The notes under the pieces were generated by a model. It did not search any database. It saw only the letters and a program-made list of their open reading frames with translations, and was not told the origin of the DNA. The position numbers were made by a program, and so were the translations under genes. 64,000 nucleotides of DNA from Ureibacillus sinduriensis BLB-1 = JCM 15800 (lineage in GTDB: Bacteria; Bacillota; Bacilli; Bacillales_A; Planococcaceae). The stretch is from NCBI RefSeq assembly GCF_000772955.1, contig NZ_JPVO01000055.1:620001-684000 (forward strand). The letters run 5' to 3'. Shown here piece after piece: positions 1 to 7,955 of this stretch. The first letter of the stretch is position 1. The number at the start of each line of letters is the position of its first letter.

Positions 1-422
1 CGAAATTGTATTTTTCCTTTCCCTTTTGAACTCTTGTCTTTTTCGGCAAATAACTGATCGAGTGATACTAGATTGCTACCAGCAAATAGAAGGTATAAAG
101 CCATTGCAATCAATGCTACATTAAATTCATAGCCATTCAAAAAACCATGGTCAAACTTTACAAAGATAATCGCCCCGACCATTACCGAGCTTAGCAGAAA
201 CGAAACAAAACGAACGGAAAACCCGATGATCAAAAAGAATCCTCCAAGTAGTTCAATTCCGGCTACCCCAAATCCAGCAATTTCGGCATAAGGAATACCG
301 TATTCATCAAACTTGGTAATAGTTTCGGAAATCCCTTCTTTGAACTTCATAAATCCATGGTATAAAAAAATCCCCCCCAATACAATTCTCAGAACAAAGC
401 CGCCAACTTCATTTTTCCGCAT
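1..422 (-). CDS. DoxX family membrane protein (partial, runs off left edge)
   Basis: About 140 codons are visible, reading leftwards from an ATG at 422 that follows a GGAGGGG ribosome binding site; the C-terminus lies outside the window. The protein begins MRKNEVGGFVLR and carries about four hydrophobic, glycine-rich segments, including LGGIFLYHGFMKF and FGVAGIELLGGFFLIIGF. This spacing is typical of the small four-helix DoxX proteins. A Lys/Ser-rich tail (AEKDKSSKGKGK) is just visible at the edge. DoxX proteins are inner-membrane proteins, some linked to thiol/redox homeostasis, but the substrate cannot be read from this sequence. No neighbour on the same strand is visible. Confidence 0.8.
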   Translation of the reverse strand, partial: MRKNEVGGFVLRIVLGGIFLYHGFMKFKEGISETITKFDEYGIPYAEIAGFGVAGIELLGGFFLIIGFSVRFVSFLLSSVMVGAIIFVKFDHGFLNGYEFNVALIAMALYLLFAGSNLVSLDQLFAEKDKSSKGKGKIQF

Positions 423-544
423 TACTGAAACTCCCCTCCAACACTTCTTTTTACTATCATATTGCGGCTCGTCCCAATATAACACTGCTTAAGTAAAATA
501 GTTTCGGAAATTGAGGCATAGCAGGAGCTAGTTATTATGAGGGA

Positions 545-1010
545 AGCGCGCTCATAGGAAGGGAGATTCGCTCCTAGCGAGGGAAGGCGCTCATAAAAAA
601 GAGAAAAGCGCTCGTAAAATGAGAAAAGTCGCCCGAAAGGAAGAAAAATTCGCCCGTAACGAGGGAAGGCGCTCATAAAAAAGAGAAAACCGCTCGTAAA
701 ATGAGAAAAGTCGCCCGAAAGGAAGAGGGATACGCTAGTAGCGAGAGGAGGCGCTCATAAAGAAGAGAAAAGCGCTCGTAAAAAGAGAAAAGCCGCCCGA
801 AAGGAAGAAAAATTCGCCCGTAACGAGGGAAGGAACTCATAAAAAAGAGAAAACCGCTCGTAAAAAGAGAAGAGTCGCCCGAAAGGAAGAAAAATACGCT
901 CGTAACAAGTGAAGGGGCTCATAAAAAAGAAAAAAGCGCTCGTAAAAAGAGAAAAGCCGCCCGAAAGGAAGAGAAATTCGCCCGTAAAAAGAAAAAACCC
1001 GCTCATAGTA
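545..1010. repeat. 82-bp tandem repeat array built of four ~20.5-bp sub-repeats
   Basis: Equivalent positions (GCGCTCATAA or variants) recur at 587, 669, 751, 833 and 915, exactly 82 bp apart, with a partial unit before 587. Each unit holds four related blocks of 20-21 bp resembling CGCTCGTAAAAAGAGAAAA, CGCCCGAAAGGAAGAAAAA and CGCCCGTAACGAGGGAAG. The array is purine-rich on the + strand. Open frames inside it are repeat artefacts, because 82 is not a multiple of three and the frame changes from unit to unit. It lies between doxX and the HD gene; its function is unknown. Confidence 0.9.
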
Positions 1011-1111
1011 AATTGAACTAGTAAGTGGATCCTCACTAGTATACCGAAAAGTTCCTAGTATAGCACTTTATCTTTATTCTATTTATAATAGAAACAATAG
1101 GAGTGATAAAT

Positions 1112-1735
1112 ATGATTAATCAACTTAAAGTTGCGGTTCAAGAAATTTATGACCAATTTGATGCGAGTCATGATTTTCAACATATCGAGAGAGTTCTCCA
1201 AAATGCCGAAAGCATCCTTGAAACAGAGCCGGGAGCAAATCAAGAAATTGTCCGAATTGCTGTCCTGTTGCATGATGTGAGTGATAAGAAATATACCGAT
1301 TCGAAAGAAAATGAAGATGCACTACTAAACTCGTTGAATCTTTCAGATAGTCAAAAGCAACAGATCAAGGAAATCATTGAAAGTGTTTCATTCAACGGGG
1401 GGAATGAAGTTGCTGCAAAATCAATAGAAGCTAAAATAGTAAGGGATGCAGATCGATTAGATGCAATAGGGGCAGTTGGAATCGCGCGGACATTTGCCTA
1501 TGGCGGGGCAAAGGGCAGAAAACTATATGATGATGCGGAAGAAGTGCGTGTTCAGATGTCTGAAGAAGATTACCGTTCAAAAAGTACAGCTTCTGTTACC
1601 CATTTTTATGAAAAGCTTCTTTTATTAAAAGATTTAATGACTACGGAAAAAGGGAAGCAGATGGCTGAAGAACGCCACGCATTTATGGTTGCTTTCCTGC
1701 AACAGCTAAAGAATGAAAGAGACGGCATATCATAA
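1112..1735 (+). CDS. ypgQ: HD-domain phosphohydrolase (YpgQ-like)
   Basis: This 207-aa protein has the HD-superfamily metal site in order: SHDFQHIERV near residue 21, LLHDVSDKK near 53 (the HD pair), and IVRDADRLDAIGAVGIARTF near 110, which supplies the last Asp. The length and this DADRLDAIGA block match the YedJ/YpgQ group; B. subtilis YpgQ is a metal-dependent nucleotide pyrophosphohydrolase. The ATG at 1112 is preferred because GGAG at 1100-1103 sits 8 nt upstream, whereas a GTG at 1103 overlaps that site. A TATAAT box lies at 1084-1089. The gene is monocistronic and ends at a hairpin shared with the convergent regulator. Substrate specificity is not known. Confidence 0.8.
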   Translation: MINQLKVAVQEIYDQFDASHDFQHIERVLQNAESILETEPGANQEIVRIAVLLHDVSDKKYTDSKENEDALLNSLNLSDSQKQQIKEIIESVSFNGGNEVAAKSIEAKIVRDADRLDAIGAVGIARTFAYGGAKGRKLYDDAEEVRVQMSEEDYRSKSTASVTHFYEKLLLLKDLMTTEKGKQMAEERHAFMVAFLQQLKNERDGIS

Positions 1736-1747
1736 TCTATAATAATT

Positions 1748-1796
1748 TAGGCAATCGATAGTACCTTACTAGAAGTACTTTCAATTGCCTATTTTT
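1748..1796. terminator. Bidirectional hairpin terminator between ypgQ-like gene and regulator
   Basis: Outer arms AGGCAAT and ATTGCCT enclose inner arms AGTAC and GTACT. The hairpin is followed by ATTTTT on the + strand and preceded by an A-rich stretch, so it can serve both convergent genes. Confidence 0.75.
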
Positions 1797-1800
1797 CATT

Positions 1801-2346
1801 CTAGACATCTGGAATAATGGTGATGGCGATTGTACGGATGGGCACATTTTCTTCATGTTGCTCTGTTTGATGATGGTAATATTTTTTCATTAACTCGTTT
1901 AAATCACTTTGAAATTGAGAAAAATGTTCGTCACTAATCTTAAGCTCCACTAATGAAAAAGTAGCGCCATCTTCCTTAAGTTTTTGTTCCTCAAGTCCTT
2001 TCAAATAACTTTGATATTGTGTCAAAAGAGATAATTGATAATAGGAAACATAATTAAGCTTTTCCTCGTTAGAGATTTTTTTCCACTCATCCCCATCCAG
2101 GTTTGCTTCTACTTCATTCAAAGCATAATACTTCTCTGAAACAGATTTCACTTTTTTCTCATTAATTACGTGGATGATATGTGAGTCGACCAAAATTTGT
2201 ATATGCCTATATAGGGTTGCTTGTGGTACATCTTTAATGATTTTGACCATTTCCAATGGTGTAAGGCCAGTTTCCTTATTTCGCATTAAAGCTTGGCAGA
2301 TTTTCATTCTTACCGGATGCATTAAAATATCAACTTTATTCGTCAT
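1801..2346 (-). CDS. ArsR/HTH-type transcriptional regulator of the adjacent ABC cassette
   Basis: This 181-aa protein has an N-terminal winged-helix domain: DILMHPVRMKICQALM, then TPLEMVKIIKDVPQATLYRHIQILVDSHII, which holds the recognition helix. A C-terminal part rich in Tyr, Gln and Lys (about residues 85-170) probably dimerises or binds a ligand. The fold resembles HTH_20/ArsR-like regulators found beside ABC transporters. ATG 2346 is chosen over GTG 2355 because GGGTG lies 7 nt upstream of it. The gene is divergent from the membrane/ABC operon and shares a compact promoter region containing a perfect inverted repeat, so it is inferred to repress that operon and perhaps itself. Confidence 0.75.
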   Translation of the reverse strand: MTNKVDILMHPVRMKICQALMRNKETGLTPLEMVKIIKDVPQATLYRHIQILVDSHIIHVINEKKVKSVSEKYYALNEVEANLDGDEWKKISNEEKLNYVSYYQLSLLTQYQSYLKGLEEQKLKEDGATFSLVELKISDEHFSQFQSDLNELMKKYYHHQTEQHEENVPIRTIAITIIPDV

Positions 2347-2380
2347 AATTTTCACCCAATTAACTAATTATTTTAATCTC

Positions 2381-2447
2381 ATTATAAAAAATGAGAATAG
2401 ACATTGCAAATATTACCCTTTTTAGTTATCATTATCAATAATGATAA
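2381..2447. promoter_or_regulatory. Back-to-back divergent promoters with operator-like palindrome
   Basis: The palindromic hexamer TTGCAA at 2404-2409 can act as the -35 box in both directions. On the - strand it is 17 nt from TATAAT (2386-2381), driving the regulator. On the + strand it is 17 nt from TATCAT (2427-2432), driving the ABC cassette. A perfect inverted repeat with 10-bp arms TTATCATTAT/ATAATGATAA and a 2-bp centre spans 2426-2447 and covers the + strand -10 box, as expected for a repressor site. Confidence 0.65.
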
Positions 2448-2464
2448 TGAAAAGAGGTGCAGAA

Positions 2465-2704
2465 ATGCAATTACACTACGGTTTAGATGATTTAAAAAAC
2501 ATTAATTTTATGGACTTTCTTCCGGTAATACTTCCTTTTATTGCAATCGGTATGTTTTTAGTAGTCTTTGCTTTACAGGATTTATATCGGCATAGAAAAT
2601 CAAGGGAAAATATTCTTTTATGGACGATTGTGATTCTATTTGTCAATACACTAGGAGCTATACTCTATTTCGTTGTAGGCAGAAAGGAAAGTGGCAGATC
2701 ATGA
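2465..2704 (+). CDS. Small membrane protein with PLDc_N domain (YxlE-like)
   Basis: This 79-aa protein has two hydrophobic segments (about residues 15-37 and 50-69) separated by LQDLYRHRKSRENIL, and ends in ILYFVVGRKE. That is the pattern of the PLDc_N domain of small Firmicutes membrane proteins such as YxlE. ATG 2465 follows an AGAGGTG site. Its stop overlaps the start of the ABC ATPase gene by 4 nt (ATGA), so the two are translationally coupled. In B. subtilis yxlE also precedes the ABC genes yxlF and yxlG, and YxlE restrains sigma-Y. No sigma factor gene is present here, so its role is uncertain. Confidence 0.75.
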   Translation: MQLHYGLDDLKNINFMDFLPVILPFIAIGMFLVVFALQDLYRHRKSRENILLWTIVILFVNTLGAILYFVVGRKESGRS

Positions 2705-3606
2705 AATTGGAAATAAAAAATGTGGCGAAAGCCTACAAAAACAAAAAAGTTGTCAATAACTTCAATATGGAGATGCGAACGGGTGAATGCGTCGGTTTAA
2801 TCGGTCCGAATGGGGCAGGTAAATCAACACTCATTAAAATGATTGCGGATATCATCAAACCCGATAATGGCGAAATTATCCTCAATGGAACTAAAATAAC
2901 CAATATGAAAAAAGAGATTGGATATTTGCCGCAATACCCCGCTTTTTATAATTGGATGACTGCCAAAGAAACGCTGGAATTTATGGGTCAGCTTTCTTGC
3001 GTGAAAAAAGCAGAACTAACCTTGCGTATACCGGAAATTTTAAGAAAAGTAGGGTTGCACGGTGCCCAAAATGATAAAGTGGGTACTTTTTCCGGAGGGA
3101 TGAAGCAAAGACTCGGTATTGCACAGGCACTCCTGCATAAGCCATCTCTCGTCATCATGGATGAGCCGGTATCGGCATTGGATCCAATTGGCAGAAGGGA
3201 AGTTTTGAACATAATACAAGATATAAAAAAAGAAACAACCATCTTATTTTCAACCCATATCCTGAACGATGCAGAGGAAATTTGCGAACGGTTCGTGGTT
3301 ATGAAAGAGGGACTGAAATTGGAGGATACTACCACATCCCAGCTCATTTATCGTCAGAATGAAGACCGGTTAAGCTTGGAACTTGCCACCAATGATCTAG
3401 TGTGGATTGACATCGTGAAAACTTTGCCTTATGTGAAAGAGGTAAAGGTCATGGGAAAGCGACTTGAAATCATGGTGGAGAATCTCTCTAACAATAAAAA
3501 ACAGTTATTAAGCAATGCCATTGAACATAACGTCGACATTATGAGGTTCGAAATTCGAAGAGATACACTAGAAGAAATATTCCTGAAAATGGTGGTGAGT
3601 GAATGA
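2701..3606 (+). CDS. ABC transporter ATP-binding protein (YxlF-like)
   Basis: This 301-aa single-domain ATPase has Walker A GPNGAGKST near residue 36, a Q-loop near YLPQYP, signature FSGGMKQRLGIAQAL near 135, Walker B SLVIMDEPVSALD near 155, and the H-loop STHIL. The C-terminal ~90 residues are the extension usual in CcmA/BcrA-type ATPases that pair with ABC-2 permeases. It overlaps the upstream small membrane gene and the downstream permease gene by 4 nt each, forming a tight three-gene operon under the divergent regulator. The substrate is unknown; an export or peptide-resistance role is typical of the type. Confidence 0.88.
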   Translation: MKLEIKNVAKAYKNKKVVNNFNMEMRTGECVGLIGPNGAGKSTLIKMIADIIKPDNGEIILNGTKITNMKKEIGYLPQYPAFYNWMTAKETLEFMGQLSCVKKAELTLRIPEILRKVGLHGAQNDKVGTFSGGMKQRLGIAQALLHKPSLVIMDEPVSALDPIGRREVLNIIQDIKKETTILFSTHILNDAEEICERFVVMKEGLKLEDTTTSQLIYRQNEDRLSLELATNDLVWIDIVKTLPYVKEVKVMGKRLEIMVENLSNNKKQLLSNAIEHNVDIMRFEIRRDTLEEIFLKMVVSE

Positions 3607-4391
3607 ATGCAGGCATCTTGCTTATAAAAAAAGAATTTGTTCAAATGGCTCGAGATTTGAGAATGGTTTGGCTGCCCATTGTTTTTATCCTTTTGGGTTG
3701 TACTCAACCGATTATCACCTACTATCTGCCAACAATATTGGAGGCACTGGGAGGTGGGCAAGGAATAACGATCGATTCGAGCGCAATCAGCCAAGAGGGC
3801 GGGGAGGTATTAGCAAGTACGCTTGGGTCCCAATTCGATCAGCTCGGTATCATCATTCTTGTAGTTGCATTGATGGGGATTATTCAGTCGGATAAATCAA
3901 ATGGCATGTTGGCATTCATATTAACAAGGCCAGTTTCGATATCTTCATATTTATTTGGTAAAGTTGTATCGAATTATATAGTGGTTGTACTGAGTGTGAC
4001 AATCGGGTTTTTTGTTTCTTATTTATATGTAAATAGTTTATTTACAATGGTTCCGTTTTCACATTTTTTGATAGCTCTGCTACTTTATTTATTATGGGTT
4101 CTATTTCTAGTTGCCTTCACCTTGATGATAAGTGCGATTTTTAGGAGCCAAGGAATAATCGCATTAATTTCGATCATCTTCCTTACAGGATGCAGAATAA
4201 TCGTTAATTTCATTCCTGCTATTGATGTTATTAATCCGGCAAGTTTGAGTAAACATGCCTCGGAAGTACTTGCTACAGGAACTTTTAATACTAGTGTCAT
4301 CATTATCGTATTCGTTGAGTTCATTTGGATTTTAGTATTATTTTCAATAACGAACTATTGGATTTCTTTGAAGAAAATTGATTACGATTGA
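3603..4391 (+). CDS. ABC-2 type permease (YxlG-like)
   Basis: This 262-aa integral membrane protein has about six hydrophobic segments. The first follows MNAGILLIKKEFVQMARDLR, the classic N-terminus of ABC-2 permeases of the NosY/YxlG type. SDKSNGMLAFILTRPVS after the second membrane segment is the conserved cytoplasmic loop (G-hhhhh-L-x-R-P-hS) that contacts the ATPase. The start codon overlaps the ATPase stop codon. Together with the ATPase it should form a homodimeric exporter. It is the last gene of its operon; no clear U-tailed hairpin follows directly. Confidence 0.85.
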   Translation: MNAGILLIKKEFVQMARDLRMVWLPIVFILLGCTQPIITYYLPTILEALGGGQGITIDSSAISQEGGEVLASTLGSQFDQLGIIILVVALMGIIQSDKSNGMLAFILTRPVSISSYLFGKVVSNYIVVVLSVTIGFFVSYLYVNSLFTMVPFSHFLIALLLYLLWVLFLVAFTLMISAIFRSQGIIALISIIFLTGCRIIVNFIPAIDVINPASLSKHASEVLATGTFNTSVIIIVFVEFIWILVLFSITNYWISLKKIDYD

Positions 4392-4429
4392 GCTAAAATA
4401 GGTACCTCTTGAAATCCTCCATAATAATA

Positions 4430-4528
4430 GCCAATTTTATATAATGCTAATCAATGCACTATTTTGTAAAAATCAATTATAATGAAGGAGAAAAACTAGC
4501 CATTATAGTAGGTTTATATAAAATTGGC
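4430..4528 (+). promoter_or_regulatory. Long inverted repeat in the leader of yfmR
   Basis: Perfect 15-bp arms GCCAATTTTATATAA (4430-4444) and TTATATAAAATTGGC (4514-4528) are separated by 69 nt, inside the 190-nt gap upstream of the ABC-F gene. An A/T-rich TTTTGTAAAAAT/ATTTTACAAAA pair also lies in this gap. It may form an RNA leader structure or a DNA operator; there is no U-tail to call it a terminator. Confidence 0.5.
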
Positions 4529-4584
4529 GTTTAACTTGTAAAGTGCAAATTTTACAAAAAGCCTAAAGGAAAGAGAAGGATTTC

Positions 4585-6471
4585 ATGAGCCATTTAATTG
4601 TTTCAAATTTAACAAAGACCGTCGGCGATAAAACGCTATTTGAAAATATCGAGTTTACTATTTATGAGGGAGAACGTGCTGGGTTGATCGGTATTAACGG
4701 GACGGGGAAATCAACATTGCTGTCCATTTTGGCAGGACAACAGGATGCCGATACGGTGGATATGGATCACCCGAATAAATATCGTATTTCTCACCTTCCA
4801 CAAGATCCTCAATTCAAAGAGGGGGAGACTGTATTACAAGCGGTTTTTTCCGGCAATTCTCCCATCCTGCAATTAAACAGGCAGTATGAGGATACTCTAA
4901 CAGAGCTATCCAAAAATCCCGATTCGGTAGATTTGCAAAATCAATTGTTTCGCCTGCAACAGCAAATGGACAACGACAAAGCATGGGATGTGAATGCGCT
5001 CGCAAAACAAGCTCTGACCAAATTAGGTATTGATATGTATGATCGACAAGTAACGACTCTTTCAGGTGGGCAACAAAAACGGGTTGCATTGGCAAAAGTG
5101 CTGATTGAACCGGCTGACCTATACTTACTTGATGAACCGACGAACCATCTGGATGTGCAGTCCACGGAATGGTTGCAAGAAATGGTGATGCGCATAAAAG
5201 GTGCGGTTATTTTCATTACCCATGATCGTTACTTTTTGGATGAAATTTCAACACATATTTATGAACTTGCCAACCAAACACTGTACCGTCATACAGGAAA
5301 CTATGCAGACTATCTAGAGTCGCGGGCAATACGTGAGGAAATGCATGCAGCAACCCAGGACAAATTAAGAAACCGTTATCGTTCCGAGCTGAAATGGATT
5401 CGCCGTGGTGCTAAAGCACGTACGACGAAACAAAAAGCGAGAATCCAACGCTTCGAAGAATTAGATACCAAGATTGAACGCGGTTCGAATGATGCTAACC
5501 TGGAACTATCCCTTGCAACGTCACGTCTTGGAAAAAAAGTAATTGAAGGTGAACAACTATCAAAAACTTTCGGCGAGCGTGTTATCCTAAAAGACTTTAA
5601 CTTTTTATTGCAGCAAGGAGATCGTATAGGGATTATCGGTGCCAATGGCTACGGGAAATCGACATTATTGAATATACTTGCAGGCGAATTGGAGCCAGAT
5701 GCAGGGGAAGTAATTGTTGGTTCCACAGTAAAAAGGGCACATTTTAAACAAGTGGTCCCTGCCATGATCGAAAATGAACGGATTATTGAATATATCCGAG
5801 AAGCTTCCAATGATATAACGGATGCCCAAGGCGTTCGATATTCCGCAGCACAAATGCTTGAACGATTTTTATTCCCGCTACATACCCATGGCACACCAAT
5901 CGGAAAATTATCGGGTGGAGAACGGAAACGACTTCATTTATTACGATTACTAATGGAACAGCCAAATGTTTTATTGCTGGATGAGCCTACCAATGATTTA
6001 GATATTGAAACACTGGGCGTTCTGGAAGATTTTATTGAACATTTCCCTGGGGTTATACTGACGATTTCCCATGACCGTTTCTTCCTGGACCGAATCGCGA
6101 AAAAGCTTTGGATATTGGATGGACAAGGGAATGTAGAAGAAAGCCTGGATATATACAGTGATTATTTGGAAAAGCAACAACACACCCAAAAAGAGGAAGC
6201 AAAAGAAGTAAAGGTTGAGAAGCCAAAAACACAAAAAGTAAAAAGCGAAAAGAAAAAGCTGTCCTTCAAAGAGCAGAAAGAATGGGAAACGATTTCAGAT
6301 ACAATCGCCAAAGTGGAAGAAGAGATTGAAGCTGCTGAGGAAGGCATCGGTTCGGCAGGTGCTGACTATACGAAACTTCAACTACTAACGGAAAAACTGG
6401 ATGAATTAAATAAAGAATATGAACGGCTAATTGAAAGATGGACGTATTTAGACGACATCGTGAATGGGTAG
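4585..6471 (+). CDS. yfmR: ABC-F family ribosome-associated ATPase YfmR (Uup-like)
   Basis: This 628-aa soluble protein has two ABC domains and no membrane segments. Domain 1 has Walker A GINGTGKST near residue 37, signature LSGGQQKR, Walker B LYLLDEPTNHLD. The ABC-F linker (about 235-315, rich in Arg/Lys: KLRNRYRSELKWIRRGAKAR) follows. Domain 2 has GANGYGKST near 352, signature LSGGERKR, and LLLDEPTNDLD. A Lys/Glu-rich coiled-coil C-terminal extension (about 535-628) marks the Uup/YfmR group. B. subtilis YfmR is 629 aa and works with EF-P to relieve ribosome stalling. AAGGAAAGAGAAGG precedes the ATG. The next gene starts 12 nt downstream, so both are probably cotranscribed. Confidence 0.9.
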   Translation: MSHLIVSNLTKTVGDKTLFENIEFTIYEGERAGLIGINGTGKSTLLSILAGQQDADTVDMDHPNKYRISHLPQDPQFKEGETVLQAVFSGNSPILQLNRQYEDTLTELSKNPDSVDLQNQLFRLQQQMDNDKAWDVNALAKQALTKLGIDMYDRQVTTLSGGQQKRVALAKVLIEPADLYLLDEPTNHLDVQSTEWLQEMVMRIKGAVIFITHDRYFLDEISTHIYELANQTLYRHTGNYADYLESRAIREEMHAATQDKLRNRYRSELKWIRRGAKARTTKQKARIQRFEELDTKIERGSNDANLELSLATSRLGKKVIEGEQLSKTFGERVILKDFNFLLQQGDRIGIIGANGYGKSTLLNILAGELEPDAGEVIVGSTVKRAHFKQVVPAMIENERIIEYIREASNDITDAQGVRYSAAQMLERFLFPLHTHGTPIGKLSGGERKRLHLLRLLMEQPNVLLLDEPTNDLDIETLGVLEDFIEHFPGVILTISHDRFFLDRIAKKLWILDGQGNVEESLDIYSDYLEKQQHTQKEEAKEVKVEKPKTQKVKSEKKKLSFKEQKEWETISDTIAKVEEEIEAAEEGIGSAGADYTKLQLLTEKLDELNKEYERLIERWTYLDDIVNG

Positions 6472-6483
6472 GAGAGGATTAGT

Positions 6484-7596
6484 ATGAAAATCGTTACAAT
6501 CGAACCGACACCAAGTCCGAATTCGATGAAAGTTGTGGTCAACGAAGAACTGCCATTTGGAAAGGCATATAATTATACAAAGGAAAACGCAGAAGGTGCC
6601 CCAGAACAAATTCAGGAGATTTTAGCCATTGAAGGAGTAAAAGGCGTTTACCACGTTGCTGACTTCTTGGCGGTAGAACGAATCGCAAAATTTCAATGGG
6701 AACCCATTTTATCAAGTGTGGGAGCGGTATTGGGCGAAAAAGGCGGGCATCATACACAAGAGGTGCAAGCAGATGACCATTTTGGTGAAGTGTTTGTTCA
6801 CGTACAGATGTTTAGAGGCCTCCCGCTTCAAGTAAAAGTATTTGATTCGGCGCTTGAGCATCGGGTATCTGCAGGGGAGCGTTTTGTCGAAGCATTCCAA
6901 AAAATAGAAGTCGACAAATTCGATGACAATTATCTCCTTGAACGCAAGTGGGTGGATTTCGGTGTGCGTTATGGCGAAAAAGAAGATATTGCAAAAGAAA
7001 TTATTGAAGAAATAAATGCGACATATCCAGAAGATAGAGTCGCTCAAATCATCGAAGGAGCCAGCAAAAAAAATACAGTCACACTTGAAAGAGAAAAAGT
7101 TACATTGGCACAGTACTTGGCTTCTGAAGACTGGCAAAAACGGTATCAATTATTAGACCAACTACCTGACCCGCAAAGTGACGACTTGCCATTGCTCGAA
7201 AAAGCATTGGAAGATGAGCAAATGTCAATCCGCCGTTTGGCAACTGTCTATTTAGGAATGGTTGAAGATGTAGCGGTTGTACCATATTTAGCGCGCGCGT
7301 TAAAAGACAAAAGCTCCGCAGTGCGCCGTACAGCGGGAGATTGCATGAGTGACTTGGGCTTTGTTGAATTTGAGCCTTTCATGATTGAAGCGTTAAAGGA
7401 TAAAAATAAGCTTGTCCGTTGGCGCGCGGCAATGTACCTTTTTGAGACGGGAACAGAAAACTGTCTTCCTGCGTTACGTGAGGCAGAAGATGACAAAGAA
7501 TTTGAAGTAAAACTTCAAATAAAAATGGCCATTGCCCGCATCGAACAAGGAGAAGAAGCGAAAGGCTCTGTCTGGAAACAAATGACTGATCGATAA
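6484..7596 (+). CDS. ypgR: Nfu-N/HEAT-repeat protein, conserved virulence factor C family (YpgR-like)
   Basis: This 370-aa protein has an N-terminal Nfu/NifU N-like domain (residues 1-90: KIVTIEPTPSPNSMKVVVNEELPFG, GVKGVYHVADFLAVER), a middle domain with HFGEVFVHVQMFRGLPLQVK, and C-terminal HEAT repeats (about 215-355: EDEQMSIRRLATVYLGMV, KDKSSAVRRTAGDCMSDLG, KDKNKLVRWRAAMYLFETG). This architecture matches Bacillus YpgR and staphylococcal CvfC. The HEAT part suggests a protein-binding scaffold; the biochemical role is unknown. It follows yfmR by 12 nt and ends at a strong terminator. A YpgQ-like gene lies 5 kb upstream; in B. subtilis ypgQ and ypgR are neighbours. Confidence 0.8.
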   Translation: MKIVTIEPTPSPNSMKVVVNEELPFGKAYNYTKENAEGAPEQIQEILAIEGVKGVYHVADFLAVERIAKFQWEPILSSVGAVLGEKGGHHTQEVQADDHFGEVFVHVQMFRGLPLQVKVFDSALEHRVSAGERFVEAFQKIEVDKFDDNYLLERKWVDFGVRYGEKEDIAKEIIEEINATYPEDRVAQIIEGASKKNTVTLEREKVTLAQYLASEDWQKRYQLLDQLPDPQSDDLPLLEKALEDEQMSIRRLATVYLGMVEDVAVVPYLARALKDKSSAVRRTAGDCMSDLGFVEFEPFMIEALKDKNKLVRWRAAMYLFETGTENCLPALREAEDDKEFEVKLQIKMAIARIEQGEEAKGSVWKQMTDR

Positions 7597-7606
7597 TCTA
7601 TTCAGA

Positions 7607-7642
7607 AGATGAAGAAAAGAGTAATTTTTCTTCATCTTTTTT
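7607..7642 (+). terminator. Terminator after the HEAT-repeat gene
   Basis: Stem AGATGAAGAAAA / TTTTCTTCATCT with a short loop is followed by a T-run. Confidence 0.85.
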
Positions 7643-7682
7643 GTTCCTAAAAATGTTAAGAAGGGATTGAGGTATTGAAAAA

Positions 7683-7934
7683 TACCCTACAAATCAATGT
7701 AGGGTGGAGAGTGTAGACAAAGTCGATCTTCGACTTTGTCTACACGTTTTTTTAGGCTATTTCCTTCAATAAAAAACTATTCAGACTGTCTTGAAAACGC
7801 TTGGCAGACAAGGCGGGCAGTCGAGTGAAGACCCGAATAGAACAAAATGTTCATGAGGGGACGAACGAGGCAACCAACGCAGGGTGAAAGCGTTTGTCAA
7901 CAGTCTGTACCCTACAAATAAATGTAGGGTGGAG
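7683..7934. repeat. Hairpin-rich element bounded by two 27-bp direct repeats
   Basis: Near-identical 27-bp copies at 7683-7709 and 7908-7934 differ at one base. Each is itself a hairpin (ACCCTACA / TGTAGGGT). Between them lie a very strong hairpin at 7711-7745 (16-bp arms, then GTTTTTTT) and a 126-nt structured block at 7782-7907 closed by CAGACTGT...ACAGTCTG and AAACGCTT/AAGCGTTT. The block carries GC-rich motifs such as GGCGGGCAG and GAACGAGGCAACC, unlike the surrounding AT-rich DNA. No ORF is present. It could be a non-autonomous mobile repeat or a structured RNA. Confidence 0.6.
7711..7753 (+). terminator. Strong intrinsic terminator inside the repeat element
   Basis: Perfect 16-bp arms (7711-7726 and 7730-7745) with a 3-nt loop are followed by G and seven T. 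Confidence 0.85.
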
Positions 7935-7955
7935 GCAACTCAATCGAAAAGAAAA

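Noticed and set aside
545-1010. CRISPR array
   Set aside because: The repeats are contiguous with no unique spacers and no cas genes nearby; the same applies to 19731-20755 and 52920-53553.
422-1036. Minus-strand frames of 84 and 93 codons in the 82-bp array
   Set aside because: They are repetitive translations (LFSFYERFSLFYE) of an array whose period is not a multiple of three, with no ribosome binding sites or family.
2426-2447. Fur box
   Set aside because: The hexamers GATAAT/ATTATC are present but in the reverse order and with an even-length centre, unlike the 7-1-7 Fur site; it fits a local repressor better.
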